Source: Lucinisca nassula (taxonomy: Eukaryota; Mollusca; Bivalvia; Lucinida; Lucinidae). From it: 64,000 nucleotides of DNA. The stretch lies in contig OY757023.1 in the NCBI GenBank assembly GCA_963580285.1, positions 90,111,108 through 90,175,107 of the forward strand. Direction: 5' to 3'. The first letter of the stretch is position 1. The number at the start of each line of letters is the position of its first letter. Positions 9,449-19,564 of this stretch are shown one piece after another. The notes beneath the pieces are model-generated. The model was not told the origin of the DNA. It was given only the letters and a program-made list of their open reading frames with translations, and did not search any database. Made by a program: the position numbers and the translations under genes.

Positions 9449-9496
9449 TCGAAAATATTACATGGCGTTATTACACTCTCAGACTTGACATCATAC

Positions 9497-9755
9497 CAGG
9501 GATTTTCCTAGTGCAACTTTGGGGCGGATAATCGACCCCTGTTTTTCCCAATTTGGAGACAGATATTCCCAAATTTTATAACAAATTTCCCAATTTTTGA
9601 TATTGTGCTACACTTTGATAAAAATTTCATGACAATTGAACCAAAATTGACAAAGTTACAGCTGATTTAAATTCCCAACAATAAATATTAGCAAGGTGTT
9701 TTTCCCAAACCCAGCGGCCCCTGGACCCTGATTCTGAAGGGTAGGAAAATCCCTG
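9497..9755. mobile_element. MITE with CAGGGATTTTCCTA ends
   Basis: 259 bp with perfect 14-bp terminal inverted repeats CAGGGATTTTCCTA / TAGGAAAATCCCTG. CAGGG-type termini are common in hAT elements, but no clear 8-bp target duplication can be read, so superfamily is only suggested. The interior is AT-rich with repeated TTTCCCAA. Confidence 0.7.
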
Positions 9756-9819
9756 AATACAGTTCTTTTCATTGTGGCATCAGAGTGCTGTGTAAAGGAA
9801 GGTTATTGTAAAGCAATCG

Positions 9820-9905
9820 ACGGGATATTGGCAAACGGTTTAGAACCAGATCAGACACTGCAGAATGTGGTGTCTGATCAGTGTCTAACACTGTTTGCAT
9901 ACAGT
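9820..9905. mobile_element. Hairpin-cassette fragment
   Basis: GGCAAACGGTTTAGAACCAG / GATCAGACACTGCAGAATG / GTGTCTGATCAGTGTC / TAACACTGTTTGC forms the usual hairpin. It lies immediately left of a T1 copy, and its own element boundaries are unclear. Confidence 0.6.
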
Positions 9906-9912
9906 ACAGGAA

Positions 9913-10150
9913 TTTAACCCTTTTTGTTCCAAATGGAATCTTCCTCCTTATATATAGCAGGAGTCCATGAATTTCAAAATTTAGAGTTGTCAGGTTGTGT
10001 TTTCTTAAAAATTCATTTGGAAAATGCTGAACTTTTTGCAAACTGTAGGCCCTGATCAGATCCCCATGTTCTGTGGTGTCTGATCTGGCTTACACTGTTT
10101 GCCAGGGTACCAATTTTGGGGTTTCTGGTACATAATGTGTCAAGGGTTAA
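9913..10150 (-). mobile_element. T1 MITE
   Basis: TTAA-flanked, TTAACCCTTTTTGTTCC at left and TGTCAAGGGTTAA at right. The left half holds ATCTTCCTCCTTATATATAG and TTGTCAGGTTGTGTTTTC. The hairpin is somewhat decayed (GTAGGCCCTGATCAGATCCC). Confidence 0.8.
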
Positions 10151-10307
10151 ACAAAACAGTTTAAGTCCCCATTCAGGACCACTTTTTTAGCCTACACTGA
10201 GAGACAATCCACCCCGAAAGGCTGTCAATGCTTTGATTTTCACTATTATAGAAGATCATTCTCAAACTACGACCACTATAGTTGCTGTACCTTTTATTAG
10301 ACCTTTA

Positions 10308-10531
10308 GGGGAATGGATACACCTTCAGGGGGGGCAACTGCTGCAAAAGTATTTTTGCCTCCTATGGCAGTAGGGGTCAACTCTTAAAGGAAAGACTTTG
10401 CTCCTAAGGAGCAAATTCTTTCCTTTAAGAGTAGATTCCTTTCAGTGGGACAGAGCTTGTAGAAAAGCGAGCAGGAAGTCCCGAAAGTTGTTTCCCTTTG
10501 AAAAATGGCAGAAAAATCTGCCAGGTGTTCC
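10308..10531 (+). repeat. Interspersed repeat G, copy 2
   Basis: Colinear with 2251-2470. It adds a hairpin GACTTTGCTCCTAAGGAGCAAA that copy 1 lacks in intact form. AAGAGTAGATTCCTTTCAGTG and TTTGAAAAATGGCA are shared. Confidence 0.7.
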
Positions 10532-11147
10532 CCATTTCCTGTAAGCCCTTGTAAAGTAAACAACCACTCAATGCCAATGGAACAAAATTACTGGTTCTAG
10601 AGTTCTGCTGTCCTTCAGGGAAAATTGGGAATAGTCTGACAGACATTAAACTGACTTCATTTCCTCTCACCAGAGACAATTCAATTTAACTTTTGTCCAC
10701 CATAGGTGACCATATCAAACTCGCTCATAAACTGTCAGACCACCTGATATTAAGTCCACCCCAATATTTAGAATTCCATTTGACAGTTCCATATAAGGCT
10801 TACCTTGCATCCATTATGATAAAATCCCAAAGTTGATAAACCCAGTAGACAGACTCTATGTATGTTGTTTACCCACTTTGAATATAGGAATTTCATGGTG
10901 GTATAAATTGGGGTTTACAGGGCCGTATAGTAATTAATGTGATGAGGTCTTTGGTTGAAAAGACAGATATAGCACCTTACAGTTCCAAAAGTATCACAAG
11001 TTTCTCTGAAAGGCATAGTGTAAAACCTGGAATACAGTAGAGTTGAGTGGAATGAAATGAAATATTTTTTCCATCCTATACAGTTAAGAATTTGCTCCCA
11101 CAGTGATCTTATTCTTTACTTCAGGAGTAGTCAGCCCCAGCCTGTCA
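10532..11147. other. No recognised feature (one F-like fragment)
   Basis: Unique-looking AT-rich sequence. At ~10860-10925 the words GAATATAGGAATTTC and AATTGGGGTTTACAGGG are reminiscent of the F palindrome but too short to assign. Confidence 0.35.
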
Positions 11148-11349
11148 GGGCTTTAAGAAATAGATGGGCTGCATGATGCTTCTGTGCAGAGTTGAAACGG
11201 ACCTAACACAAGTACTGGTAAACTGCTTAGAGGATCTATGCCTGTCCAGGCAAAGCGGTGTGAGTTAGACCGTCAATGCTTATACATCCTATTGGTTTCA
11301 TTGGGTGACAGGGCTTGAGATGTCATTTCATCTCAATGTCGGGGTAAAA
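11148..11349 (+). mobile_element. SINE-A, 5' part (split copy)
   Basis: Begins CAGGGCTTTAAGAAATAGATG and runs through TACTGGTAAACTGCTTAGAG and GACAGGGCTTGAGATGTC to GGGTAAAA, where it stops. The missing end resumes at 12969, so 11350-12968 is an insertion. TAAAA is present on both sides (11345-11349, 12969-12973). Confidence 0.85.
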
Positions 11350-12030
11350 TAGAAGAGAAGGCAATGATCAGAAATCGATACAATTAACCCACAGCTCCCA
11401 TCAGAGACACCAATGGTAAAGAAGCACAAACATGAAATAACCATACTTAATGGTAACATCAATAGCGGAATGCCAAAAGAACAGTAAGTTACTTTCCGAC
11501 AGAATGGCCAACTGACTACCCAAAACAAAATTATATAAGTGTTACACACACTCAAAGACAAACCATAACAAAAATAAACCGCGAAAGAAGAACCGCCTTG
11601 GAACGGTCAGTGAAACGAATTCCACTGGGTGGGGGTGGGGGTGGGGGGAGGGCTTAAATCAATTTTAAGTGGCCATAATCCTTGCCCTTACTTCCATTGC
11701 GATTTAGACAAATAGTTTGTTCAGTCCGGATGAAGCCACCTAGTTCATCAGTCCAACATCTCTGTGAACAAACAAAAATAAAACAGCCACAGAGAAGAAA
11801 CAATGGTGAAGACTCGACAGCAAGAAACCACTGAAGAAGACCAAAAGTTAGACTCTGATGGGCCCGACCAGAGACAGAGTATCAGGCACCAACCAACATA
11901 ATCATAAAATTAGAAACTCCAATTCTCAGTGAGCCTGTAAGCTGGAACCGTCATAGAAACTGAGGCATGCAATTAAAGACTAGGAAGCAAAGTTGTCAAA
12001 CTTAATTGGGTTTACCACCATGCATGCAGA
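11350..12030. repeat. Interspersed repeat M, copy 1
   Basis: Colinear over ~550 bp with 40615-41150, sharing AATCGATACAATTAAC, ACCGCCTTGGAACGGTCAGT, GAATTCCACTGG and TGGCCATAATCC. Non-coding in appearance. It forms most of the insertion that split SINE-A, together with the Helitron that follows. Class unknown. Confidence 0.7.
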
Positions 12031-12039
12031 CTGTCATTA

Positions 12040-12720
12040 TCCCCACGTTTTTTAAAAAAAGTGGGGATATTGCAATCGCCTCCGTCCGTCTGTCCGTCTG
12101 TCTGTCCGGCTATCTCCTCCTAAACCGTTAGCCGGAATTCAACCAAATTTGGTATGCGAGTTGCTTACATGAATGGCTTGCGCAAGAGCACATTTTTTTT
12201 TGTCCCCGCCCATAGGGGCCCTGGGGAGGGGTCAAAAGGTCAAATATCAATAAAATTCAATTACAAAGTCAATTTTGAAGATTTTGATGCCAAACTTTGC
12301 ACATGTACTTAGTTATGAAAAAAGTAAAACATATTGAACGGGATTTTGGCTGTGACCCCTAGGTCACGCCCTGGGGGTCGGACTTGTGTGGGGGTCGGGG
12401 GTCAAAATTAAAGATTTTCAGAACATAGTCATGTTGCATATGTATGCGAAGGGGATAATGGGTAGAATAAACTACAAGTAAAATTTTGACCCTGGGGTCA
12501 GATTAGGGCCCTGGGAGAGGGGTCAAAGGGTCAAAATTTAAGTTTTTTGGAACATAGTCATGTGGCATATGAAATTGAAGGGCATGATTAGTAGAATATA
12601 ATACAGGTAATATTTTGACCATGGAGTCAAATTAGGGCCCAGGGTGAGGGGTTTTCGGTACTTGGCCCCTCTGTAGAAAACGTGGGGATTTGCGATGGCG
12701 CGCCATCGACAGTATTCTAG
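12040..12720 (+). mobile_element. Non-autonomous Helitron
   Basis: 681 bp with canonical ends: preceded by A, begins TCCCCACG, ends TTCTAG and is followed by T. The 5' end has a terminal hairpin TCCCCACGTTTT..AAAAGTGGGGA. The subterminal CGTGGGGA near 12681 is an inverted copy of it, followed by a GC-rich hairpin CGATGGCGCGCCATCG 11 bp before CTAG. After the 5' hairpin come a TCCGTCTG-rich stretch and two to three diverged tandem units with GGGTCAAA..CATAGTCATGT. Established Helitron features: A^T target, TC..CTRR ends, 3' hairpin, no target duplication. No Rep/helicase frame. Confidence 0.88.
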
Positions 12721-12721
12721 T

Positions 12722-12968
12722 ATAACATTTATGTTGAACCCTATCTTTTTATATCAAAGAATGATTTTACAAATTGGGTGCTGAAGTCATTGCATTTGTA
12801 TATTTTTCTAAATTTACATACTAATTAAAGTCACCATAAAATTCGGGTTCCGATAGACCTTGTTGCAGAAGAGATTTAAGTCCAACATTAATTTTGAAAT
12901 TAAATCGGAATGACTTCTATAAAATTTTGAAAAGGCTTTGGGTAGTTTATGATACCGATAACCCTTAT
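12722..12968. other. No recognised feature
   Basis: AT-rich sequence between the Helitron end and the resumed SINE-A. It belongs to the 11350-12968 insertion. Confidence 0.4.
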
Positions 12969-13047
12969 TAAAAGTCCCACAAAATTGGAAGCAATGTCTC
13001 CAAAATATCCTATACAGTTTTGATGGATGTTAAACCTCAAATAAAAC
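12969..13047 (+). mobile_element. SINE-A, 3' part (split copy)
   Basis: AAAAGTCCCACAAAATTGGA to the AAACAAACAA tail. Continues exactly where 11349 stops. Confidence 0.85.
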
Positions 13048-13055
13048 AAACAATA

Positions 13056-13222
13056 GCAAAACTTTGTGTGTGTATGTGAATTTTACGTCCCAATAACAAC
13101 TAAGGTCATATGGTGATGGGACCTCAGCTTAAAGACTGATCCGAAAGACTGATGAAGCCCAGAGTCAAACCCCTGACCCTGGTTTATGAGGCCAGTAGCT
13201 AAATCATCACGTAAACCCGCCT
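13056..13222 (-). mobile_element. SINE-B, degraded
   Basis: Reverse-oriented: TTTTACGTCCCAATAACAAC, TAAGGTCATATGGTGATGGG, TTAAAGACTGATCCGAAAG and a decayed tRNA-like head near ATCATCACGTAAACCCGCC. The (ACTC)n tail is lost. Confidence 0.65.
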
Positions 13223-13478
13223 ATATAATTTAGACCCCCTTGAACCCCACTTTTATACGTATAGTAAAACTTGGGTTTCCGGGGGTATACCTTATTTCTG
13301 CTCTAAAATATAGATTGTGGGTACTCGTTAGAACCGCCTCGATGAGGCGGTTCTAAAGAGTGCCCACAATCTATATTTTGAGCAGAAATAAGAAAAATAT
13401 CACAATTTTTCATCATAAATGTTCATATTGTCGGTGCTAAAGGTGGCAATGTATTTGTATAGGCGTGTTTGCGTAATG
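13220..13478 (+). mobile_element. F2 MITE
   Basis: GCCTATATAATTTAGACCCC start and GGCGTGTTTGCGTAATG end. Both palindromes are intact: AACCCCACTTTTATAC..GTAAAACTTGGGTTT and ATAGATTGTGGGTACTCGTT..GAACCGCCTCGATGAGGCGGTTC..CCCACAATCTAT. Confidence 0.85.
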
Positions 13479-13490
13479 CATCACTGAGCA

Positions 13491-13651
13491 TCACATTGAC
13501 AAGTCTGTGAAATAAACATCCCTCTAAATCCCACTTTATGTAGCAGCAAAATGGGGTTTACGGGGGTATACATTATTTTTCTAGTGGGTACTCCTTAGAA
13601 CCGCCTCATTTAAGCAGTTCTAATGAGCACCCACAACCTATTTTTAGAGTT
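13491..13651 (+). mobile_element. F1 MITE, 5' portion
   Basis: CATCACATTGACAAGTCTGT start and both palindromes (AATCCCACTTTATGTAG.., AGTGGGTACTCCTTAGAACC..). It is cut at the TTAA where the next T2 begins, and the F1 right end is not found afterwards. Confidence 0.75.
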
Positions 13652-13812
13652 TTAACCCTTCTCTTGCTGAATTATTAGAATATTCATTTAAGCCACACCC
13701 ATTTCTTTCTATCAGCCAATCAAATTACTTGATATAATTTATTGCTACAAATTCATAAACTGAACACCAAACAGTGCAGATCCTGATCAGATGGCTTCTT
13801 CAGAAGCCATCT
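13652..13812 (+). mobile_element. T2 MITE, left half only
   Basis: TTAACCCTTCTCTTGCTG, CCACACCCATTTC, ATTACTTGATATAATTTATTG, then the hairpin through GATCAGATGGCTTCTTCAG/AAGCCATCT. It breaks off just past the hairpin centre. Confidence 0.8.
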
Positions 13813-14305
13813 AAAGAGTGTGGCTGCAGAAGAGAGGTGGCTATTAAACAGAGAGCACAATCAATGGAGGTTCTACTGAATTTCCATTCCATTTGAATCC
13901 ATTTTCAAAATTATGGTGTTCAGAAGTGGGATAACTAAGCATTATACAGGTAAATCAAGTGTCTGTTTTATTTACGTAATCTTCTTCAGTAACAGCTTTT
14001 GTCAGATAATCTGGCCGACACATTCTCATTAGACAAAATATTTTCAGAGAAAATTGACGAGACCAGTTGTTATGTCTTTCGGATGAGAAGCAGCCATGAA
14101 TTTCGGTAAATCTAATCCAGCTTAATCGCAGACTTTTCAACAGTGACTCCATAATGAACAGTTGCATCACACCACCAGTGTTATAAATATTATTTCATAA
14201 TAAGTAGGTAATGTTTGGAAGTTGAGGAATTTCGGAGAATCTGTTATAGTGAAAACTGAGATTTCTCGTGCAAAATGATATTTTAAAAATCAAAGGATAC
14301 CCAGT
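13813..14305. other. Unassigned, with a short minus-strand open frame
   Basis: Unique-looking. A 71-codon minus-strand frame at 13955-14170 has no recognisable domain and no clear splice context. It could be a relic of a mobile-element gene or chance. Confidence 0.3.
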
Positions 14306-14381
14306 AGAGGGGCCCCCGTCCATCGGTGCTTGGAGAAATAGATTGGGCTGTATGGTGCTTCCAAGCAGAGCTGAAACCAAC
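14306..14381 (+). mobile_element. SINE-A 5' fragment
   Basis: GCCCCCGTCCATCGGTGCTT, GAGAAATAGATTGGGCTG and TGCTTCCAAGCAGAGCTGAA match the SINE-A head. It ends abruptly against T1 sequence. Confidence 0.75.
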
Positions 14382-14490
14382 CATTTTCCAAATAAATTTT
14401 GAAGAAAACACAACCTGACACCCCTAAATTTTGAAATGGACTTCCGCTATATTTTAGGAGGAAGATTCCATTTTGGACAAAAAGGGTTAA
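14382..14490 (+). mobile_element. T1 MITE, right end only
   Basis: CATTTTCCAAATAAATTTTG, ACACAACCTGACACCCC, AGGAGGAAGATTCC and the terminal AAAAAGGGTTAA. The left half with the hairpin is missing. Its terminal TTAA (14487-14490) also starts the next T2. Confidence 0.8.
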
Positions 14491-14703
14491 CCCTTATCTT
14501 GCTGTTCACGACAACCCCTATCTTTGCAAACAGTGTAGATCCAGATCAGATGGCTTCTGAAGAAGCCATCTGATCAGGATCTACACTGTTTGGTATTCAG
14601 TATATGAATTTGAAGCAATAAATTACATCAAGTTATTTGATTGGTTGATAGACAGAAATGGGTGCGGCTTAAATGAATATTCAGCAAAGTGAGATGAAAG
14701 AGT
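14487..14703 (-). mobile_element. T2 MITE
   Basis: TTAACCCTTATCTTGCTGTT start and a perfect hairpin (GATCAGATGGCTTCTGAAG..CATCTGATCAG). The far end AATATTCAGCAAAGTGAGATG is decayed. Confidence 0.8.
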
Positions 14704-14807
14704 TACTAAGTCCCTGTCCAGCCTACACTCAGAGACACTTGACTCACTTGCTGTTAGGATTGAACTTTTCACAGAGCTTACAAAGATAAGCAAGAGCCCT
14801 GAACCCC

Positions 14808-15960
14808 TTAGGGCCCTGCAAATTTATTTGCGGGTGCCCTATAGTAATCACCCTGTCTGTCCATCTGTCTGTACATCTGTCCATCCACATTTTTTGTTGT
14901 TGTTTTTTCTAAATAACTTACAAACCCTCAAACGCATCAACCTCAAACTTTAAATAAAGATCACAATATCATTACACAATTTCATGGCAAGTTACGTAAC
15001 TCTAGCTACAATACTCTCAGAGTAATATGGCCCTTTGAAAAACTTAAAAAATGTCCACATTTTTCATGTTTTTTCTTAATAACTTACAAACTGTTAAACT
15101 TTAAGCATAAGGTCACAATATCAATAAGGTCACAATTTCAATACCCAATTTCTTGGCAAGTTACGTATCTGTTTTGTTTTGTTTGTTTGATTTAAGGTTT
15201 AACGTCCCCGTCAACACTGTAAAGGTCATTTTGGAGACATTGCTTCCAATTTTACCCGACATTGAGATGAAATGACATCTCAAGCCCTGTTGCCCAATGA
15301 AACCAATAGGGTTTATAAGCATGGACGGTCCGACTCGTGCACACCGCTTTGCCTGGGAAGGCTTAGATCCTCTAAGCGGTTTACCAGTACCCGTGTGCAG
15401 ATCGGATTCAGCTCTGCCTGGAAGCTTCATGCAGCCCATATATTTCTTCAAGCCCCGATGGGCGGGTGCCGGTTACGTATCTGTATCTTCAATTTTCTCA
15501 GAGGTATGGCCCTTTGAAAAACTTAAAAAAAAAAAAACAGCTTATTTCGTCTTTTTTCATCTTTATTTCAAAACCGCTATAGATATTCAAATGAAACTTC
15601 CTATAGTTATTGACAGTTGCCCTATAGTAATGCCCTGTCCATCCATCCCTCCCTCCGTCCGTAAGTCCATCCATCCATCTGTTCATCCACATTTTTCATG
15701 TTTTTTTCTTGATATCTTAAAAACCTTCTAACGTATTATGTCCAATCTTTAAACGTAAGATCACAACAACATTACACAATTTCATGGCAAGTTACGTAAC
15801 TCTAGCTACAATACTGTGAGAGTATGGCCGTTTGAAAAACAAAAAAAATAGCTTTTTTCCTCTTTTCATCTTAATTTCAAAACCAATATAGATATCCAAA
15901 TGAAACTTGCTGATTAAGTTATTGACAGTTGCCCTGTAGTAATACCCTTGTGTGTCCAGC
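14808..15960 (+). mobile_element. Helitron-like array, interrupted by SINE-A
   Basis: 5' hairpin GGGCCCTGCAAATTTATTTG..CGGGTGCCC followed by TATAGTAATCACCC and a GTCTGTCCATCTG tract. Then come diverged tandem units with CATTTCATGGCAAGTTACGT, AACTCTAGCTACAATAC and GGCCCTTTGAAAAAC. The unit start (GTTGCCCTATAGTAAT plus TCCATCC tract) recurs at ~15615 and ~15930. The 3' terminal hairpin is not identified. Confidence 0.6.
15172..15471 (-). mobile_element. SINE-A with target-site duplication
   Basis: 300 bp, reverse-oriented, tail TTTTGTTTTGTTTGTTTG on the left. Perfect 12-bp duplication GTTACGTATCTG at 15160-15171 and 15472-15483. It sits inside one tandem unit of the surrounding Helitron-like array. 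Confidence 0.92.
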
Positions 15961-16429
15961 CCAAACTCAGATAAGCCATGGCACTGCCCATGCTGATCAG
16001 AGTCTTTGCTCATATAGCTGTCTACATGAAGAAAAATAGACCCTTTTTTTACACTGAGGACACAGCAAAGGCTCTGATTAGACTCTGTGTCTTTGATGGG
16101 CTTATCTTGTGCTGCAGGAAGAAATTAGACCCCACCCTCACATCAGATAAATGGTGCTGCCATGTGGACAGCAGTAGATTTAAACATTTGCTCAACCATA
16201 TTAACAAAAATACCTACAAATCTTGGAAACTGTCAGAAGGAAGTCTTCGTCAAAAAGAGGCTGATCAATAATCAGAAATAAAAACAATATTTGAAAATCA
16301 AAATCATTTTGCTTACCCTAACAATAAATCTAAGTAGAAGCCATTTTGAAAAGGAAAGTTGGAAAACTGGCCAATGAAAGCTGAGATCTGAATGACATCA
16401 TCAATCATGTGACTTAAATCATGTGACAA
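15961..16429. other. Unassigned region
   Basis: An open stretch of ~97 codons on the + strand (15978-16271) has coding-like appearance but no recognised domain and no convincing splice context. The rest is AT-rich. Confidence 0.3.
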
Positions 16430-16613
16430 AGTTCTGAAACTGTTCATAAAGTGTTCATAAAACTCAAGAAAAGTTTCAGAACATTCTAAGAACACAAATT
16501 CAAGAAAAGTTTTTGAAATAATCAAGAACAAATTTAAGAACAGTTTCAGAACACCTGCCAGTACAATTTGTTCAAGAAATGTCTTTGAAATAAACAATAA
16601 CAAATTTAAGAAC
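16430..16613. repeat. Degenerate AAGAAC-type tandem repeat, left part
   Basis: Repeated words such as TTCAAGAAAAG, AACAAATTTAAGAAC and GTTTCAGAACA in an irregular tandem. The same repeat continues at 19281-19560 on the far side of the LINE, which is therefore an insertion into it. Confidence 0.7.
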
Positions 16614-19280
16614 AATTTATCATTAATTTGTCATGGAACAATGACTTTGTCCCTGAAATCAAACCTGGATGTAACTTCCCCAGACTTTATGAAGATTTCA
16701 TTTCATTGATTGATGACTGTAACTTGGTTCAAGTTGTTACCCAGCCTACTAGAGGGGGGAATGTATTAGATCTATTTCTGACCTCAAATTATACCTTGGT
16801 TAAGGAAATCCAGGTGTTCCCTGGCATAGCTGACCACGATATGGTCATATCCGAAGTCCTTACCAAGCCCGCTGAATCGCGGCAGGTACCTAGGTCCAGT
16901 TTTTTGTATAGGAAAGCAAATTGGGAAGGATTCAAGACCTACATGGAGGAGGTCAAGACTGAATTCCTGGCAAATGCTTCCTTAAAGCCAGTAGAAGAAC
17001 TTTGGATCTCTTTTAAAACTTCTATCAATACTGGCCTCCAAAAGTATGTCCCCTGCAAGAAATTTGGCTCCAAAAAAAGTCTTCCTTGGGTCACACAAGG
17101 TATAAAACGTTTAATTCGCAAAAGAGACTCCCTTTATCAGAAGCAAAAATCTACCAAACGACCCAAAGATAGGAAGCATTTTGTAAACATGCGACATCTA
17201 GTCAAAGCAAGAATAAAACAGGCTTATGACAACTACTTGGCTGATGTCCTTGGTTTAAATGATAAACCTGAAAATGCCTCTGAACCTTCTGAGGCTAGTT
17301 CTGCCAAATTTTCCACGAAAAAACTCTTCTCTTTCATAAAAAATTGCAAGCAAGACACCCAAGGTATAGGTCCATTATTAGATCCTGTAACTGGCAAATA
17401 TTCCACAACCAATTTAGATAAGACAAATACTCTCAACAGACAATTTCAGTCCTCCTTCACACCCCTATCACCATTGAGTTTAAGTCAGCTTTCTGACAAT
17501 GCTCTCAAGAATGGATTGGCAAATGGCACCATTAATAAAGAATCTGTTCCGGAAGAATACTTACCCAAATTCCCGGAAATGCCTACAATAAACATATCAG
17601 CAGCAGGAATTCTTAAACTCTTATCGAACCTAAACCCGACCAAAGCCGCCGGTCCAGATGCTCTTAAACCAGTAGTCCTTAAATCCCTTAGAGACCAAAT
17701 AGCGCCCATGCTTCAGGTCATTTTCCAGAAATCACTTTCCAGTGGTCAAATCCCCTCGGATTGGAAGACAGCCATTGTTTCTCCCCTGTTCAAAAAGGGT
17801 GACAAAAGTGACCCTGCAAATTACAGGCCTATCTCCTTAACTTGCATTTGCTGCAAGTTAATGGAGCATATTGTTGCATCCAACCTTACTAAGCATCTCG
17901 ACAAACATAACATCTTGTATGATCTTCAACATGGATTTAGGGAAAGGAGGTCCTGCGAAACACAGCTCATCCAACTTGTTGATGAGCTTGCACGAAATCT
18001 ATCAGCAGGTCACCAGACTGACCTGATACTCCTGGATTTTAGTAAAGCATTCGATAAGGTTAGCCATATTAAATTACTCCACAAACTGCACCAACATGGC
18101 ATAACCTCAAACACCCTAAACTGGATCAAAGCTTTCCTTTTTGGCCGTACTCAACGTGTAGCCCTAGAGGGGGAAACCTCATCCCAAATTCCGGTCACAT
18201 CTGGGGTTCCCCAAGGATCAGTACTGGGACCGATCCTGTTTCTTTTATACATCAATGACCTACCAGAGCAGATCCACTCACAGGTCAGACTTTTTGCAGA
18301 TGACACGGCAATATATTTGGCTGTCCGCAGTGATGCTGACTGTACCTTATTGCAAAGGGACCTCCAAAAGCTTGAAACTTGGGAAAAGAACTGGGAAATG
18401 GAATTTAACCCGGGTAAATGCCAGGTCCTACACATTTCCCGTTCTAAAGAACCCATTAGACACAATTACATTCTCCACGGTGAAGTCCTCCAGGAGGCTG
18501 ATCATGCCAAGTACCTGGGCCTTGAGTTTAGCCGTGATTTAACTTGGAACACCCACATTCATAACGTGACCACCAAAGCAAATCGGACCCTGGGCTTCAT
18601 ACGTAGGAATATACGCACCAAACATCAAGGCATACGTGAAACAGCTTATAATACCCTTGTTAGGCCCCAGCTTGAGTATGCCTCCCCTGTGTGGAGCCCA
18701 TATACCCAGTCAAATATAAACAAGGTTGAGCAAGTCCAAAGAAGAGCAGCTAGATGGGTCAAACATGACTACTCTTCATATAGTAGTGTGACCCAGATGC
18801 TTAATACCCTGGAATGGAGATCATTGGAACAGAGGCGGGCAGATGCTCGCCTCCTATTGTTCTACAAGATAGTATATAGTCTTGTCGAGATTCCGCTCCC
18901 TACATACATCCGACATCCAATCAGAACTACTAAAAACATGCATACTATGCACTATATTCAAATCCCTACTACTGCCAGTTACTATAAATACAGTTTCTTC
19001 CCCTTGGCTGTGGTACAATGGAATCACCTTCCCCCTCATGCTGTTGTGTGCTCCGATCTGGATTCTTTCAGATCGACCATATGCACCCTCCATCACCCAA
19101 TGCCATGAACCGTGAAACATTGTTTTTATCTGCTTTTAATCTCTACTTTACTAACACTGTTTTTACTTTCAATTCTCCTAAAATCTAATACTTTTTCTTC
19201 TATCACACTTTTCTTTTTCTGACGCGCGCAGCTGCACATAATCCTCGCGAGAGGGTGCTGCAGGATATATAGATAGATAG
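16614..19280 (+). mobile_element. LINE (Jockey/CR1 group), 5'-truncated, with target duplication
   Basis: 2,667 bp between 10-bp duplications ATTTAAGAAC (16604-16613 and 19281-19290). It begins inside the endonuclease region, includes one uninterrupted frame, a ~170-bp 3' untranslated region with CGCGAGAGGGTGCTGCAGG, and ends in a short (ATAG)n tract. 5' truncation and a microsatellite-like 3' end fit target-primed reverse transcription by a non-LTR element. Confidence 0.88.
16628..19108 (+). CDS. LINE ORF2: APE endonuclease C-terminus plus reverse transcriptase
   Basis: An 826-codon frame with no internal stop, open upstream to the element edge, so the true start is missing. Residues ~20-65 match the C-terminal part of an AP-like endonuclease (CNLVQVVTQPTRGGNVLDLF, then GIADHDMV with the catalytic-type DH). 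Residues ~325-620 are the reverse transcriptase: GPDALKP, LFKKGDKSDPANYRPISLT, LLDFSKAFDKV, SGVPQGSVLGP at 525-535 and the catalytic FADD at 556-559. The C-terminal ~200 residues (LEYASPVWSPY, QRRAARWV, FFPLAVVQWNHLP) are the usual tail of this group. It supplies nicking and reverse transcription for retrotransposition. ORF1 and the endonuclease N-terminus are absent, so the copy is incapable of autonomous movement despite its intact frame. The intact frame implies recent insertion. Confidence 0.9.
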   Translation: MSWNNDFVPEIKPGCNFPRLYEDFISLIDDCNLVQVVTQPTRGGNVLDLFLTSNYTLVKEIQVFPGIADHDMVISEVLTKPAESRQVPRSSFLYRKANWEGFKTYMEEVKTEFLANASLKPVEELWISFKTSINTGLQKYVPCKKFGSKKSLPWVTQGIKRLIRKRDSLYQKQKSTKRPKDRKHFVNMRHLVKARIKQAYDNYLADVLGLNDKPENASEPSEASSAKFSTKKLFSFIKNCKQDTQGIGPLLDPVTGKYSTTNLDKTNTLNRQFQSSFTPLSPLSLSQLSDNALKNGLANGTINKESVPEEYLPKFPEMPTINISAAGILKLLSNLNPTKAAGPDALKPVVLKSLRDQIAPMLQVIFQKSLSSGQIPSDWKTAIVSPLFKKGDKSDPANYRPISLTCICCKLMEHIVASNLTKHLDKHNILYDLQHGFRERRSCETQLIQLVDELARNLSAGHQTDLILLDFSKAFDKVSHIKLLHKLHQHGITSNTLNWIKAFLFGRTQRVALEGETSSQIPVTSGVPQGSVLGPILFLLYINDLPEQIHSQVRLFADDTAIYLAVRSDADCTLLQRDLQKLETWEKNWEMEFNPGKCQVLHISRSKEPIRHNYILHGEVLQEADHAKYLGLEFSRDLTWNTHIHNVTTKANRTLGFIRRNIRTKHQGIRETAYNTLVRPQLEYASPVWSPYTQSNINKVEQVQRRAARWVKHDYSSYSSVTQMLNTLEWRSLEQRRADARLLLFYKIVYSLVEIPLPTYIRHPIRTTKNMHTMHYIQIPTTASYYKYSFFPLAVVQWNHLPPHAVVCSDLDSFRSTICTLHHPMP

Positions 19281-19560
19281 ATTTAAGAACGCCTTTCAAG
19301 ACACTTTGTTCATGAAAAGTCTTTGAAGTAAACAAGAACAAATTTAAAAACAGTTCAAGAACATCAGAGTCATCATTTTGTTCAAGAAAATCTTTAAAGT
19401 GTTCAAGAAAAGTTTAAGAATAGTTCAAGATTATCACACATTCTTAAAAAGTTCTTGAACTGTTCCTAGAATGTATTCTTGAATAGTTCAAGTACAAGTG
19501 TTCTTGAAAACCTTCATGAACATATTAAGAACTCTTAAGAGCAGTTCAAGAACTCCACTT
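19281..19560. repeat. Degenerate AAGAAC-type tandem repeat, right part
   Basis: Continues the repeat of 16430-16613: CAAGAACAAATTTAAAAAC, AGTTCAAGAACATC, GTTCTTGAACTGTTC, including inverted versions. Confidence 0.7.
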
Positions 19561-19564
19561 TGCA

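Noticed and set aside
9497..9755. Firm hAT assignment for the CAGGG-ended MITE
   Set aside because: Flanks show no convincing 8-bp duplication, so only the inverted ends are claimed.
13955..14170. 71-codon minus-strand frame
   Set aside because: No domain or splice context; may be a relic but cannot be supported.
15297..15731. 144-codon plus-strand frame
   Set aside because: Runs through antisense SINE-A and a TCCATCC tract.
15978..16271. 97-codon plus-strand frame with coding-like composition
   Set aside because: No recognised domain, start lies in Helitron-like sequence, no donor found; kept only as unassigned.
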